A stretch of DNA of 55,253 nucleotides from Gemmatimonas sp. (GTDB lineage: Bacteria; Gemmatimonadota; Gemmatimonadetes; Gemmatimonadales; Gemmatimonadaceae): contig JAABRT010000018.1 in NCBI GenBank assembly GCA_011390805.1, positions 1 to 55,253 of the forward strand, in the 5' to 3' direction. Positions 48,185 to 55,253 of this stretch are shown one piece after another. The notes under the pieces are model-generated. The model did no database searches. It saw only the letters and a list, made by a program, of their open reading frames with translations, and was not told where the DNA came from. The first letter of the stretch is position 1. Every line of letters begins with the position of its first letter. The translations under genes were made by a program, and so were the position numbers.

Positions 48185-48670
48185 CTGCATTTACCACAGA
48201 GCCGCAGAGACGCAGAGCACTACACACTCAATACACCGCACCAGTGCACCGCGGAAACGATCTGAAGGTGGCACTGCAACAGCCCCACTCAAAAAATCTG
48301 TTGCTGTTCCTCCGCGTCTCCGCGGCTCTGCGGTAAACGCCGTTGCTACTGCATTTACCACAGAGCCACAGAGACGCAGAGCACTACACGCTCATTACGC
48401 CGCACCAGTGCACCGCGGAAACGATTTGAAGGAGGAACTGCAACAGCCCCACCAACAAATCAGTTGCGGTTCCTCCGTGTCTCCGCGGCTCTGCGGTAAA
48501 CGCCGTTGCTACTGCATTTACCACAGAGCCGCAGAGACGCAGAGCACTACACGCTCATTGCGCCGCACTAGTGCACCGCGGACACGATTTGAAGGTGGCA
48601 CTGCAACAGCCCCACTCAAAAAATCTGTTGCGGTTCCTCCGTGTCTCCGCGGCTCTGCGGTAAACGCAGT
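48185..48670. repeat. Palindromic repeat cluster 4: three tandem copies
   Basis: Three near-identical units start at 48185, 48349 and 48512 (periods 164 and 163 bp). Each begins CTGCATTTACCACAGAGCC, runs through a left arm, a segment with CACCGCGGA and GATTTGAAGG, a core CTGCAACAGCCCCAC, and a right arm TCTCCGCGGCTCTGCGGTAA. Within each unit the arms are inverted complements of about 26 bases. Near-identity of the copies indicates recent amplification. It fills the gap between the convergent ccdA and ferritin-like genes. Confidence 0.9.
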
Positions 48671-48691
48671 CAGCTGCGTCTCCGCGGTGAA

Positions 48692-49342
48692 CTAGCCGAG
48701 GAAGGGAGTCACTATCGCCGTCACCTGCTCAAGCGTCAACGGCTCATCAAACGCTTCAGTCGCCGCCGCACTGCCGCCGAACATCGCGGCCATGGGCAGC
48801 GTGGTGATGTTCACACCGCCCTGCACGAGATTGTCCTCGCCGTCGTAGATGCCCTGCGTGAACGCCGGCAGGTCGGCGCGGCTGTTCCCCTCAACCCAAC
48901 CCTTCTGTCCACGCATGCGACGCACCTGCGCCGCGTGACGGGCTTCTACCGAATGGATTGAAAGCGCCGCGGTGAGCGCCGCCTTGTCGTTGATCAGGCG
49001 TGCAGCCTGGCCCTTGTACGCACGCACACCCGTGTCCTCAAACGCCATCGCCAGCGCCTGGAAAGTACCGTACTGGGTGGGCAGGAAGTTGAAGCCGGCC
49101 AGTGCGCCGCCTGCGGTGTAATCGAAGTCGGGTTTGGCAATCGGAGTGGCACCCGCCCCGGAGATGAGTGAGCGCAGCACGTTTACATGAATCGCTTCAT
49201 GCTCGGCGATAACCCCGAACACGGTACGATCCGACGCTGGAATCAATCCGATTGCGTTCATGCCGCGTTCGTAAAAGTCGGCCTCGAGGTATTCGAGCAG
49301 CAGTGCGAACTGCAGTACTTCGAGCGTGACGTTCTGTTGCAT
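48692..49342 (-). CDS. Ferritin-like domain protein (no signal peptide)
   Basis: A 216-residue four-helix-bundle protein of the PF13668 type. Di-metal ligands are recognisable: LEYLEADFYERG, VIAEHEAIHVNVL, AFEDTGVRAYKG and HSVEARHAAQ each contribute Glu/His residues. Relatives include desiccation-related plant and bacterial proteins; iron storage is not shown. It begins directly with the first helix and has no export signal, unlike its paralogue 10 nt upstream, which probably shares its operon. Confidence 0.8.
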   Translation of the reverse strand: MQQNVTLEVLQFALLLEYLEADFYERGMNAIGLIPASDRTVFGVIAEHEAIHVNVLRSLISGAGATPIAKPDFDYTAGGALAGFNFLPTQYGTFQALAMAFEDTGVRAYKGQAARLINDKAALTAALSIHSVEARHAAQVRRMRGQKGWVEGNSRADLPAFTQGIYDGEDNLVQGGVNITTLPMAAMFGGSAAATEAFDEPLTLEQVTAIVTPFLG

Positions 49343-49352
49343 GGATTATTCC

Positions 49353-50093
49353 TCAGCCGTTGTTGTTGGGACCCTGCACGAACGACGCCGGCGCATTGGC
49401 CAGTGTGAGTTCCTCAGAGACGAAGGTCTGGGCAGCGGCGCCCACGAGCGCCGGGCGGAATACGTCATCAAAGGCGTCAGGTGCAAACGCGGTGCTGTTG
49501 GGCTGCAGCAGGTCGCGGATCGCTGAGGCATGACGGGCCTCCACCGATACAATCTTGCCGGCGAGCGTGAGCGTATCGGCGTTGCTGATGTACTGCGCGG
49601 CGCCGTTGTAGGCGGCTACGCCGAGGTCTTCAAATGTGCGCGCCGCTTCGAGAATCGAGGTGCGGTTGCTGAAGTTCACGCCGGGGTAGACCGCGGTGAT
49701 CGTGAAATCGTTGGACGGGCCAAGCGCGGCCTTGAACAGCTCGCGGTGCAGCACTTCGTGATTGCGCAGGTCAACCATGAGTGCCTGTTCGCTCTGGCTC
49801 AAGCCGGAGCCTGCTGCAGCGTTGACTACGCGAATGTAGAAGTCGGCTTCGAGCTGTTCGAGTGCGTACGCAAACTGCAGAATGGCAATGTCACCGCGCG
49901 CAAAGTCGATGGTGAGCGGGCCAGGCTGCTCTGGTGCAGGTCCAACACCATTGTCATCGCTGCAGCCGGTTAGCATGGACGGTAGCAGCACTGCCACGCC
50001 GCCCATCGCCATCAGCTTGAGCATTTCGCGTCGTGTGCGCGGCGAGGTGAGAACCGCACCGTCGCCAAGTACCATGGTGGGCCGATCTGACAT
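49353..50093 (-). CDS. Exported ferritin-like domain protein with Tat-type lipoprotein signal
   Basis: A 246-residue paralogue of the downstream gene. TRREMLKLMAMGGVAVLLPS contains a twin-arginine, then LTGCSDD supplies a lipobox Cys, so it is probably exported folded by Tat and lipidated. The metal-site segments are LEQLEADFYIRV, LRNHEVLHRELF, TFEDLGVAAYNG and VSVEARHASAI. ATG 50093 follows a strong GGAGGAG ribosome-binding site; the few in-frame codons upstream are not needed. Export with the metal loaded before secretion would fit the Tat route. Confidence 0.8.
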   Translation of the reverse strand: MSDRPTMVLGDGAVLTSPRTRREMLKLMAMGGVAVLLPSMLTGCSDDNGVGPAPEQPGPLTIDFARGDIAILQFAYALEQLEADFYIRVVNAAAGSGLSQSEQALMVDLRNHEVLHRELFKAALGPSNDFTITAVYPGVNFSNRTSILEAARTFEDLGVAAYNGAAQYISNADTLTLAGKIVSVEARHASAIRDLLQPNSTAFAPDAFDDVFRPALVGAAAQTFVSEELTLANAPASFVQGPNNNG

Positions 50094-50197
50094 GAACTCC
50101 TCCGGTCGTTGTAAGTACATGCACATGCTTGATGTGCTGCATGCACCCTGTACGACCGCCGTTCAGAAGTCGGATCTGTTTTGGTCGATTCGTTTTT

Positions 50198-52114
50198 CTA
50201 CGCCGCCTCTACCTGCTCGAGCAGCTGCTGCCGCCTTAATAGTTGCGCGTAGCGTCCGTCGCGGGCCATCAGCTCATCATGCTGACCCTGCTCAACGACC
50301 GCGCCATCGTCCAACACCACAATCAAATCGGCGTCGCGCACCGCGCTCACCCGGTGCGATGCAATAATCGCCGTACGGTCAACCAGCGCACCACGCAAAC
50401 CGCGCAGAATCGCTGCCTCCGTTTGCGTATCAACCGCCGACAGTGCGTCATCGAGCAGCACCAGACGCGGACTGCGCGCCAATGCTCTCGCCAGTGCCGT
50501 GCGCTGCTTCTGTCCACCGCTCAGATTGATTCCGCGTTCACCCAGCGGGGTGCCAAAGCCCAGCGGCAATGCCGATACGGTATCCGACAGCTGCGCCACC
50601 TGCGTTGCCTCGACCACTTCGGGCACAACGTCTTCTCCACGAGGCACTGCGTGCTCCGCGGTGTGCGGCGGCGTGACCTCAACATCAACTGCCTGTGCAA
50701 CCATCCCCGTGGCATCGCGCTGCAATGCGTCCCGTGCCGCATCATCGCCGATGCCGTACGCCACATTGCCGATACCGTACGCCACATTGGTGCCAATCGT
50801 CTCGGAGAAGAGCAGCGTCTCCTGCGGCACGTAGCCGATATCCTGACGAAGCGAATCGAGTGACAACTGCGTGATCGGCACACCATCAAGCAGAATCTCG
50901 CCGCGCTGTGGCTCGTACAGGCGTGGAATAAGGTCGAGCAGCGCGCTCTTGCCGCTTCCTGTGGCGCCCACAATGGCCACGGTGCTGCCCAACGGTACCG
51001 TGAACGAGATATCCCGCAGCGCCCAGCGTGTATCATCCGCATCGGGAGCGTGCGACGGATACGCAAACCACACACCACGAAACTCCAGCGAGCGGCCAGC
51101 CGTCGCGCTCGGCAGCACGGTGGTTCCCGTGTCCCTCACACGATCGGGCGTCGCATCAAGTATCTGCATCACCCGTCCCATCGACGCCGCGCCGCGCTGA
51201 AACAGATTGATCGTCCAGCCGAGTGCGATCAGCGGCCAGGTCAGCATCGCGAGATAGATGCCGAACGCCACGAAGCCACCTACCGTAAGTGCGCCGTCAA
51301 TGAGCAGTCGTCCACCCAGACCAAGCGTGATGGCCGCACCCAATCCGGCCAGTAAACCAAAGCCCGGATTCATGATGCCATTCAATCGTGCCAGGCGCAT
51401 GTTGCGCTGCAGATACTCTTCACCGGCGTCGGCAAAGCGAGCGACTTCGGCGGCTTCCTGTTGATACGCCCGCACAATGCGCACGCCACTCAGGTTTTCC
51501 TGTGCCCGCGTGGTGAGCGTGCTGAACTGCTCTTGCACCGATTCAAACCGTTCGTGTACGGCGCGCCCGAGCTTGATCATGAGAAAGGGGAGGCCAAGCA
51601 TCGGCAACAGCGCCGCCAGCGTAAGCGGAATGCTGATGCGCGCCATCATGATGAGCGCGAACAGCGCACCGAAGATGGTGTTCACGAAATACATGATCGC
51701 CGGCCCGGTGGCCATGCGAACGGCCTGCACATCGTTGGTGAGTCGCGCCATGATGTCGCCGGTGCGCATGCGTGAGTACCAGGCCGCATCGAGCACAAGC
51801 AGCTGCGCGAATACATCGCGTCGCAGGTCGGTTTCCACACGCCGGCTGATGCTGTTGAGCAACTCGCGCATGCCAAAGCGGAACGCACCGGCCACCGCGG
51901 CGGTGACGAGCATCACGGCGGCCAAGGGCCACAGGTCACTAGCGTTCGCTACATCTCCCATGCGATCGATGGCGCGTCGCAACAGAGTCGGGATGGCGTT
52001 TGCTGCAGCCGAGGCTGTGACAACAAAGGCCAGACCGAGTGCCAGACCGCGACGATATGGTCGCAGGTACGGAAGCAGGCGCCGCAGGGCGACGCGCGTT
52101 GGTACTGATGTCAC
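50198..52114 (-). CDS. ABC exporter, fused membrane and ATP-binding domains
   Basis: A 638-residue half-transporter. The six-helix ABC-B type membrane domain includes SRMRTGDIMARLTNDVQAVR. The nucleotide-binding domain has Walker A GATGSGKS, Q-loop GYVPQETLLFSETIGTN, signature NLSGGQKQR and Walker B LVLLDDALSAVD, then ASHRVSA (H-loop). About 36 extra residues (50609-50716) sit between the Q-loop and the signature, next to a 21-bp tandem duplication. GTG 52114 was chosen because a TATACT -10-like box lies just upstream; the frame is open to 52192. Substrate unknown (multidrug or lipid are common). Confidence 0.9.
   Translation of the reverse strand: MTSVPTRVALRRLLPYLRPYRRGLALGLAFVVTASAAANAIPTLLRRAIDRMGDVANASDLWPLAAVMLVTAAVAGAFRFGMRELLNSISRRVETDLRRDVFAQLLVLDAAWYSRMRTGDIMARLTNDVQAVRMATGPAIMYFVNTIFGALFALIMMARISIPLTLAALLPMLGLPFLMIKLGRAVHERFESVQEQFSTLTTRAQENLSGVRIVRAYQQEAAEVARFADAGEEYLQRNMRLARLNGIMNPGFGLLAGLGAAITLGLGGRLLIDGALTVGGFVAFGIYLAMLTWPLIALGWTINLFQRGAASMGRVMQILDATPDRVRDTGTTVLPSATAGRSLEFRGVWFAYPSHAPDADDTRWALRDISFTVPLGSTVAIVGATGSGKSALLDLIPRLYEPQRGEILLDGVPITQLSLDSLRQDIGYVPQETLLFSETIGTNVAYGIGNVAYGIGDDAARDALQRDATGMVAQAVDVEVTPPHTAEHAVPRGEDVVPEVVEATQVAQLSDTVSALPLGFGTPLGERGINLSGGQKQRTALARALARSPRLVLLDDALSAVDTQTEAAILRGLRGALVDRTAIIASHRVSAVRDADLIVVLDDGAVVEQGQHDELMARDGRYAQLLRRQQLLEQVEAA
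50747..50788. repeat. 21-bp in-frame tandem duplication in the ABC exporter gene
   Basis: Units 50747-50767 and 50768-50788 differ by one base and encode the doubled NVAYGIG in the nucleotide-binding domain. Typical homologues have one NVAYG copy here. Confidence 0.85.
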
Positions 52115-52125
52115 GCGTGGCGTGT

Positions 52126-52131
52126 AGTATA
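52126..52131 (-). promoter_or_regulatory. Candidate -10 box of ABC exporter gene
   Basis: TATACT on the minus strand (52131-52126), 11 nt before the chosen GTG. The possible -35, TTCGTC with an 18-bp spacer, is weak. Confidence 0.3.
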
Positions 52132-52210
52132 GTGGCGAGAGTCGGGTCAGACGAACCTGCCGGCATTCGGCGGTCGTGTCACCCCATTTCACTTCGACAG
52201 AGGATTCCCT

Positions 52211-53068
52211 ATGCGTGAATATATGCGTGTGCAGCGTAGTGCCCGGACGGTAATGGCCGCAATGACGCTGGCGGCTCTGGCCGCATGTGGCGGCGGTGAC
52301 AACGATTCGGCACTCGGCGAAGACGATGCGCTCGGACGCGATCTCGCGCTGGCAGGGCAGGACTCCACCATGCCGGCGCTGCAGGACGTGCCGGAGAACG
52401 AACCGCCGGCCGTGGCGCCTGTGTCTCAGGCTCCAACACCGCCGCCGGCGCAGCGCCCTGCGCCACGCCCGACACCGCGTCCCACGCCCGCAGTACCGAC
52501 GCCCGCACCGGCGCCCGTAGCGGCTCCGGCAGCGGCGCCGACTGAGGGCACCATTTCATCGGGCAGCACGCTGCGCTTTGCCACCAACACGAAAGTGTGT
52601 ACCGGCGCGCAGAACATCGGCGACAAGTTCACCGCGCGCCTGAGTGGTGGCGTCACGGGTTCAAACGGCGCCGAGCTGCCGGCTGGAGCGACAGGCATGT
52701 TTGAAGTTGTGACCGCCAAGCGCGCACAGAATCAGAACGACGACACGTATCTGACTGTGCGGTTGGTGTCGGTCACGGTAGACGGCAATGTCTATCCGGT
52801 GCAGGCAACCACTGAAGAAGCAGGCACAACGCGCGTTCGTGCGGCCAGCACGGGCACCGACGCCAAGAAAGTTGCCGGTGGCGCAATCCTCGGTGCGATT
52901 GCCGGACAGATTCTCGGCAAGAACACCAAGAGCACAGTGGTGGGCGCGGCTGCAGGTGCGGCTGCCGGTACGGCTGCGGCGGTGGGTACGGCCGACTTTG
53001 ATACCTGCCTGAACGAAGGCGCCACGATTACGGTGGCGTTGTCATCACCGGTTGTGGTGAAGCTCTGA
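52211..53068 (+). CDS. Proline-rich lipoprotein with C-terminal glycine-zipper segment
   Basis: A 285-residue exported protein. The signal segment ends in a lipobox LAAC (Cys about 26). A Pro/Ala-rich linker follows (about 70-110), then a beta-rich domain (STLRFATNTKVC, GMFEVVTAKRAQ, VRLVSVTVDGNVYPV). A Gly/Ala-rich hairpin (GGAILGAIAGQILG ... VVGAAAGAAAG) resembles glycine-zipper membrane inserts of OmpA-associated lipoproteins. AGAGGA precedes the ATG. Function unknown; probably an envelope component. It is divergent from the ABC gene. Confidence 0.65.
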   Translation: MREYMRVQRSARTVMAAMTLAALAACGGGDNDSALGEDDALGRDLALAGQDSTMPALQDVPENEPPAVAPVSQAPTPPPAQRPAPRPTPRPTPAVPTPAPAPVAAPAAAPTEGTISSGSTLRFATNTKVCTGAQNIGDKFTARLSGGVTGSNGAELPAGATGMFEVVTAKRAQNQNDDTYLTVRLVSVTVDGNVYPVQATTEEAGTTRVRAASTGTDAKKVAGGAILGAIAGQILGKNTKSTVVGAAAGAAAGTAAAVGTADFDTCLNEGATITVALSSPVVVKL

Positions 53069-53136
53069 TCTGATGCGGCGGCCGGAGCAGTACAGCCGGC
53101 CGCTGCAACAGGGATTGAACAAAGCTTGAAACGAGT

Positions 53137-54972
53137 TCAGTGACCGACCGCGCCACCACTCCGGCGCGGTTCGCTCACTCCCTCCCAGCCTCCGCGCACG
53201 CGCATAATGGCGTTTACGTTTACCAGCGCGCGCAACGGACGCAGCGACCAGCCCATCGCCCGCAGGGAATCCTGGACCGCCGGCGCTACACCGCCTTGCT
53301 CAATCGTGAGCGAGTCCGGCAACGCCTGATGATGCAGCCGCGGCGCGCGCATCGCATCAGCTAACGTCATGCGATGGTCCAGCACATTGAGAATCACCTG
53401 GCTTGTACCGGTGATGATGGTTGGACCACCCGCTGCACCCGCCACCAACAACACCTGATTGGCCGAATCAAGCACAATCGTTGGTGACATCGCACTGAGC
53501 ATGCGCTTGCCGGGCGCAATCGCGTTCTGCTCCCCTTGCACGAGTCCGAACATATTGGGCATGCCGGGCTGCGCCGCAAAATCGTCCATCTCATTGTTGA
53601 GAAAGAATCCCGCACCGCGTACCCACACGCCGGAACCCCAGCTGCCATTGAGCGTGGTCGTGGTGGCCACGGCGTTGCCGAAGCTGTCGGTCACCGAGTA
53701 GTGCGTGGTGTTCATCGGCTCACGTGGCAACGCCTGCATTGTGCTGTCTACCACGCGCGTGGGTGTGGCACGCAACGGGTTGATGCCCGCGCGCAGTTGC
53801 GCCGCGTAGGATTTACTGGTGAGACGTTCCAGCGGAACAGAGATGAAATCCGGATCACCCAGTTTGCTGTTGCGATCAATGAAGGCACGCTGATACGCGC
53901 TGGCCACCGTGTGATACCACTGCGCACTGCCGTACTTCGCGCTTGCCGGCCACGTTTCAAGGATGTTGTGCGCTTCGGTCATGGTGACACCGCCCGACGA
54001 TGACGGCGGCATGGCCAGCAGTGTGAAACCGCGATAGGTAGACTGAATGGGGCGACGCTCACGTGGTGCATACGAGCGCAAATCGTTGAGCGAAATAATC
54101 CCCCCCCCACGCTGCATCTCTGCCACCAGTGAGTCGGCCACCCAGCCGCGGTAGAAACCAGCCGGTCCGTTGGCCGCGATCGCCTCAAGCGTTCGCGCCA
54201 GCTCAGGTTGCACCAGCCGCGTGCCCGACGCCAACGGCACACCACCGGGGAAGAAGAGCGACGCACCGGCAAACAACCGCGTCCGTTCGCTGTTGCGAAT
54301 GGAAGACGCCAGCGCGGTATCAATCACGAAGCCATCACGCGCCAAGGCGATGGCGGGCTGCATGACCTCGCGCAATGTCATGGTGCCGTAGCGCTCAAGC
54401 GCGCGCGCCATACCGGCCACTGCACCCGGCACGCCCGATGCCAGATGACCGGTCACACTCCTGTCAGTGAGATTGCCTGCGCTGTCGAGATACATGTCCC
54501 GCGACGCAGCACTCGGCGCGACCTCGCGATAGTCGAGTGCGGCCGTGCGTCCATCGGCCAGACGAATGATCATGTAACCACCACCGCCGATGTTGCCCGC
54601 CTCGGGCCACGTCACGGCGAGCGCAAATCCGAGCGCGACGGCGGCGTCTACCGCATTGCCGCCGCGCTCGAGAATCTGATTGGCCGCCCGGCTGGCGAGC
54701 TCACTGTTGCTCACGGCCATGGCGTTGGGCGCGAACGTAGCCGATTCACCCGCCGCAAAGCGCCAGCTCTCAGGAAACGACGCCGGTACACGGGGCGCGA
54801 TCCGCGGGTCGGCAGCTCCCCGTGCCGCGCCTCGACCTGCGCCCGCCGGCATTGCACCGGGTGTGGTTTGTACCGCTGTACCGGTGGCAATGCCGGTGCC
54901 CGATGTGCTGCTGGAATACGAACATCCGCACATCACGAGGCAGGCGAATGTGAGGGGCCACTTACTCAGCAT
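53137..54972 (-). CDS. ggt: Gamma-glutamyltransferase
   Basis: A 611-residue Ntn-hydrolase precursor that cleaves glutathione and related gamma-glutamyl compounds in the periplasm. The catalytic Thr starts the small subunit in NTTHYSVTD; NAVDAAVALGFALAVTWPEAGNIGGGG-type residues fill the large subunit, and FFLNNEMDDF and MLSAMSPTIV bind substrate. The N-terminus has a signal with a likely lipobox (ACLVMCGCS), so it may be membrane-anchored. A nine-C run (54100-54108; Gly-Gly-Gly codons) lies inside the gene and is slippage-prone. Its start overlaps the upstream stop (TAATG). Confidence 0.93.
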   Translation of the reverse strand: MLSKWPLTFACLVMCGCSYSSSTSGTGIATGTAVQTTPGAMPAGAGRGAARGAADPRIAPRVPASFPESWRFAAGESATFAPNAMAVSNSELASRAANQILERGGNAVDAAVALGFALAVTWPEAGNIGGGGYMIIRLADGRTAALDYREVAPSAASRDMYLDSAGNLTDRSVTGHLASGVPGAVAGMARALERYGTMTLREVMQPAIALARDGFVIDTALASSIRNSERTRLFAGASLFFPGGVPLASGTRLVQPELARTLEAIAANGPAGFYRGWVADSLVAEMQRGGGIISLNDLRSYAPRERRPIQSTYRGFTLLAMPPSSSGGVTMTEAHNILETWPASAKYGSAQWYHTVASAYQRAFIDRNSKLGDPDFISVPLERLTSKSYAAQLRAGINPLRATPTRVVDSTMQALPREPMNTTHYSVTDSFGNAVATTTTLNGSWGSGVWVRGAGFFLNNEMDDFAAQPGMPNMFGLVQGEQNAIAPGKRMLSAMSPTIVLDSANQVLLVAGAAGGPTIITGTSQVILNVLDHRMTLADAMRAPRLHHQALPDSLTIEQGGVAPAVQDSLRAMGWSLRPLRALVNVNAIMRVRGGWEGVSEPRRSGGAVGH

Positions 54973-55253
54973 TACAGTCCGTAGCGAAGGGTGATGCGTG
55001 AGTTACGCGTGCGATAGGTGCGACCTGTGCCCTCGGGCAGCATGTCACCCCGGTGCCAGGAGATACCAAAGTCCTGCACAAACGCCACGTGAAAGTCGCG
55101 CGACAGTGCATAGCCAAAGCCGTAGCCGATTGAGCCTCCCACGTCGATCGTATTTTCAATGCCAAGCGATTCGCCGTTGGCTTTGACAGAGAGATTCCGG
55201 AAGCTCATTGCACCCGCTGATACTTCCACGATCTGATGCAGCCCCTCGCTGCC
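54972..55253 (-). CDS. Partial outer-membrane beta-barrel protein, C-terminal part
   Basis: The frame runs off the right edge of the window, so only the last 93 residues are seen. They contain alternating strands, for example DVGGSIGYGFGYALSRDFHV and VAFVQDFGISW, and a closing strand RNSRITLRYGL, typical of the end of a small 8-strand-type outer-membrane barrel. The identity is not clear. Its stop overlaps the ggt start by 1 nt, so the two are probably co-transcribed. Confidence 0.55.
   Translation of the reverse strand, partial: GSEGLHQIVEVSAGAMSFRNLSVKANGESLGIENTIDVGGSIGYGFGYALSRDFHVAFVQDFGISWHRGDMLPEGTGRTYRTRNSRITLRYGL

Overview
The window is about 55 kb of GC-rich bacterial chromosome with tightly packed genes. 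It carries no rRNA, recognisable tRNA, transposase, phage gene or CRISPR array. The gene content points to a Gram-negative, probably Gemmatimonadota (Gemmatimonas-like): two TonB-dependent receptors, several lipoproteins with lipoboxes, an HmuY/HmuR-type pair, secreted 6-bladed beta-propeller proteins sharing a GPGE-type loop, bacterial archaeo-eukaryotic release-factor homologues (baeRF), a YpdA-type reductase and a MoxR-DUF58-BatA-DUF4159 operon. The assignment is inferred from gene families, not from a marker gene.

Layout. 1-7959: ftcD, a membrane protein with a CxxC-pair tail, a propeller lipoprotein, an inositol-phosphatase-family gene, trpS, a D-2-hydroxyacid dehydrogenase and a PilT-type ATPase. 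7971-11566: a visibly AT-richer accessory patch in which two same-strand Uma2 nuclease paralogues bracket a small secreted protein and a propeller protein. 11696-18607: a DapA-family aldolase, an HmuY/HmuR-like operon, a baeRF protein, a GNAT acetyltransferase and a lipoprotein cytochrome c. 18608-22786: a structured leader region with a clear intrinsic terminator, then purA, ypdA-like and glyQS. 23290-26067: a large TonB receptor with its own strong terminator. 26342-35291: a tightly coupled run, SDR, two small proteins (one with a predicted ubiquitin-like beta-grasp fold), MoxR, DUF58, BatA-like, DUF4175-like, DUF4159 and a GATase-like membrane protein. 35383-45355: an HDAC-family deacylase, a propeller-like lipoprotein, a methyltransferase, a zinc-ribbon Ser/Thr kinase, a dipeptide epimerase, priA, a second baeRF and an aminotransferase. 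45487-55253: YceI, an unknown gene with fur and ccdA, two ferritin-like proteins, an ABC exporter, a glycine-zipper lipoprotein, gamma-glutamyltransferase and the C-terminus of an outer-membrane barrel.

The most unusual signal is non-coding. A family of nested palindromic elements (outer arms built from an 8-bp CTCYGYGN period, plus an inner hairpin core) occurs in four clusters. The three clusters whose two neighbours are visible all lie exactly between convergent gene ends; the fourth abuts a gene 3' end at the window edge. No element lies in a divergent or co-directional gap. Other leads are the beta-grasp protein of the MoxR operon, the purA upstream RNA with mutually exclusive helices, and several genes whose -10-like hexamer lies 5-6 nt before the start codon, suggesting leaderless mRNAs. 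All functional calls come from reading sequence and motifs; no database search was run.
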